A stretch of 7,076 nucleotides of DNA from Gammaproteobacteria bacterium (GTDB taxonomy: Bacteria > Pseudomonadota > Gammaproteobacteria > UBA9214), in assembly GCA_030632175.1 (NCBI GenBank), contig DAOVVG010000130.1:1-7076 (forward strand), in the 5' to 3' direction. Positions 5,330 to 7,076 of this stretch are shown here, in pieces. The notes beneath the pieces are model-generated. The model saw only the letters and a program-made list of their open reading frames with translations. It was not told where the DNA came from and did no database searches. The number at the start of each line of letters is the position of its first letter. The stretch's first letter is position 1. A program made the translations under genes and the position numbers.

Positions 5330-6721
5330 TTATAACTCAAATTCCTGGTGCAATTCAGGCATTTCCACCCGGGTATCGTGCAGCAGCTGACCGAAGGCGG
5401 CCATGCTGTCTTTTTCTCCGTGCACCAGAAAGGTAGTTTCCGGGTTACCGGCGTGCTTATGCCAGGCCAATAGTTCCGCCTGACCGGCATGCGCCGAAAA
5501 ACCACCAATGGTATGTACCTGTGCGCGCACCTGGTAATCATCACCATATATAGAGACGATTTTCGCGCCATCGATAATACTACGCGCCAGTGTGCCGTGC
5601 GCCGCATAGCCAACGAACACAATACTGCTATGCTCGCGACCGAGGTGATGTTTCAGATGGTGGCGCACGCGTCCGCCGGTACACATCCCGGATCCTGCCA
5701 TGATCACCGCACCGCTGCTGATCTGGTTGATCGCCATGGACTCTGCGGTTTCACGGGTGAAATGCAATCCGGAGAATTTTAAAGGATCATGCCCGCTGGC
5801 AAACAGTTCTGCGGTATGTTCATCGTAACACTCGCGGTGACGCCGGAATATCTCTGTGGCAGAAATAGCCATGGGAGAATCAAGAAACACCTGCAGAAAG
5901 GGAGACAGTATCCCCTGCGTCTTGCCGGCATGCAGGTAAAACAGCAATTCCTGCGCACGTTCCAGTGCAAAGGTAGGAATGATGACATTACCGCCCCGCT
6001 CCACCGTCTCATTGACCGCGAGATACAACTCCTCGATTGATGGCTCCAGCTGTTTGTGCTGCCGGTCACCATAAGTGGTTTCCATCACTACAATATCCGC
6101 CTGCGGTGGCTCATCCGGATCACGCAGGATCGGCCGGCCGCTCAAACCCAAATCACCGGAGAACAGTATACGGCGTTGCCTGCGGCCTTCCGTCGCTTCA
6201 AGCACCAGACATGCCGACCCAAGAATATGCCCGGCATTGATAAAAGTGACCTGTAGCCCGGGGGCGAGCTGCAGGATCTCGTTATAGATTGCTGTGCGAC
6301 CGAAATACTCAAGCGCATTCAGTGCATCAAGTGTCGTATATAAGGGTACGATAACATCCGATTTCTTTCCGCGCCGCCGTGCCCGGCGGTTAAGGTAGCG
6401 CGCCTCCTCTTCCTGCAGACCGGCAGCATCCAGCATGATCAGGCGCGCCAGTTCACGGCTGGCAGCTGTGGTAATTATTTCCCCTCTGAAACCACGACTT
6501 ACCAGCAATGGAATACGCCCGCAGTGATCCAGATGTGCGTGAGTCAGCAACAGGTAGTCGATAGATGCGGCGTCAAAACCGAAATCATCGGCGTTATCCT
6601 CTTCGAGTTCGCGGCCACCCTGATAAAAGCCGCAATCAACGAGGATGCGCTTGCCGCCACATTGCAACAGGTGGCAGGATCCGGTGACCCCGCGGGCCGC
6701 GCCATGGAAGGACAGCTTCAT
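5330..6721 (-). CDS. Beta-CASP metallo-beta-lactamase-fold RNA hydrolase
   Basis: This 463-residue protein has a full set of zinc and beta-CASP motifs. HAHLDH (61-66) is the metal-binding core, His165 lies in GHILGSA, Asp190 in FSGDLG, Glu214 in METTYGDR (motif A), His411 in GGFSAHAGQ (motif B) and His434 in LVHGEKDS (motif C). This order is that of the CPSF73/Ysh1-like group (COG1236), whose members are RNA endo- or exonucleases acting through two zinc ions. Conserved PTFALERAQELL (249-260) and SGMCTGGR (344-351) also fit. The length is normal for bacterial members. All expected catalytic residues are present, so it should be active in the cytoplasm. Its ATG at 6721 overlaps the TGA of the LOG-family gene as ATGA, indicating translational coupling. 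The natural RNA target is unknown. Confidence 0.94.
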   Translation of the reverse strand: MKLSFHGAARGVTGSCHLLQCGGKRILVDCGFYQGGRELEEDNADDFGFDAASIDYLLLTHAHLDHCGRIPLLVSRGFRGEIITTAASRELARLIMLDAAGLQEEEARYLNRRARRRGKKSDVIVPLYTTLDALNALEYFGRTAIYNEILQLAPGLQVTFINAGHILGSACLVLEATEGRRQRRILFSGDLGLSGRPILRDPDEPPQADIVVMETTYGDRQHKQLEPSIEELYLAVNETVERGGNVIIPTFALERAQELLFYLHAGKTQGILSPFLQVFLDSPMAISATEIFRRHRECYDEHTAELFASGHDPLKFSGLHFTRETAESMAINQISSGAVIMAGSGMCTGGRVRHHLKHHLGREHSSIVFVGYAAHGTLARSIIDGAKIVSIYGDDYQVRAQVHTIGGFSAHAGQAELLAWHKHAGNPETTFLVHGEKDSMAAFGQLLHDTRVEMPELHQEFEL

Positions 6722-7076
6722 ATGTTGCCGCTTGCCGATGACACTGGCGGCAACAGCGGTTCACCGCATTTCTCGTACCAGTCGAGTATGCCCTGCCAGA
6801 CTTCCTCGGCGGTTTCGGCAAACCAGAAACTTTCGCGGTCCTCAGAGTCAATCACACCCTCATCGAGCAGGTAATCAAAATCAACGGCACGTTCCCAGTA
6901 TTTGCGTCCAACGAGGATCACCGGCACCGGCTTGATAGTGCGCGTCTGGATCAGTGTCAGCGTCTCGAACAGTTCATCCATGGTGCCAAAACCGCCTGGA
7001 AATGCGACCAGCGCCTTTGCCCGCTGCAGAAAGTGCATCTTGCGCAGTGCGAAATAGCGAAAGCTGAAACACAGGG
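6718..7076 (-). CDS. LOG-family (TIGR00730) Rossmann-fold nucleotide hydrolase (5' end missing)
   Basis: The frame stays open to the right edge, with about 118 codons present, so the ATG at 7038 is internal: the residues before it (FSFRYFALRK) match the family just ahead of its core. The diagnostic PGGFGTMDE motif is at bases 6973-6999, followed by LFETLTLIQT, typical of LOG proteins once annotated as lysine decarboxylases. LOG enzymes cleave the N-glycosidic bond of nucleoside 5'-monophosphates (cytokinin nucleotides in plants, AMP-like substrates in bacteria). The Glu of PGGFGTMDE is the expected catalytic residue. The C-terminus (VWQGILDWYEKCGEPLLPP...) is complete. It lies upstream of, and overlaps by 4 bases, the RNA hydrolase gene. 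Bacterial substrate is not certain. Confidence 0.92.
   Translation of the reverse strand, partial: LCFSFRYFALRKMHFLQRAKALVAFPGGFGTMDELFETLTLIQTRTIKPVPVILVGRKYWERAVDFDYLLDEGVIDSEDRESFWFAETAEEVWQGILDWYEKCGEPLLPPVSSASGNI

Overview
The window reads as ordinary chromosome from a Gram-negative bacterium, most likely a gammaproteobacterium. The main reasons are an MCE-type lipid ABC transporter with an outer-membrane-type lipoprotein, a ClsC-like phospholipase D protein, and GTAG-headed REP hairpins of the kind seen in Pseudomonas, Stenotrophomonas and relatives. Base composition looks moderately GC-rich by eye. Genus cannot be fixed from the sequence alone. I see no RNA genes, CRISPR array, insertion sequence or phage gene.

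Layout. (1) Bases 2-1051, + strand: the 3' part of a two-HKD phospholipase D / cardiolipin synthase C-like gene, cut by the left edge. (2) Bases 1052-1222: a convergent intergenic gap with only weak inverted repeats. (3) Bases 1223-5064, - strand: a compact five-gene unit, read right to left. It encodes a STAS-MlaE permease, an MlaF-like ATPase, an MlaD-like MCE protein, an ABC-transport auxiliary lipoprotein (PqiC/ABC_trans_aux type) and a small DUF2784 membrane protein. The first four genes are separated by 5 nt, a 16-nt overlap and 4 nt; the DUF2784 gene follows after 39 nt. (4) Bases 5065-5329: an intergenic region with three REP hairpins (one inverted) and a weak promoter candidate for the transporter operon. 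(5) Bases 5330-7076, - strand: a beta-CASP metallo-beta-lactamase-fold RNA hydrolase, preceded by a LOG-family (TIGR00730) nucleotide hydrolase cut by the right edge. These two overlap by four bases (ATGA).

How the genes work together. The central operon should encode an inner-membrane ABC complex that moves phospholipid or another lipid across the envelope. The permease carries its own MlaB-like STAS domain, and a lipoprotein takes the place where canonical Mla operons have the soluble carrier MlaC. The convergent ClsC-like gene also acts on phospholipids, so the left 5 kb has an envelope-lipid theme, although the two units are transcribed separately. The LOG and beta-CASP pair is a separate unit probably concerned with nucleotide and RNA metabolism.

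I did not find a clearly undescribed system. The most notable non-coding signal is the REP triplet, whose stem shows a covarying base pair. The most notable coding features are the domain architecture and composition of the MCE operon.
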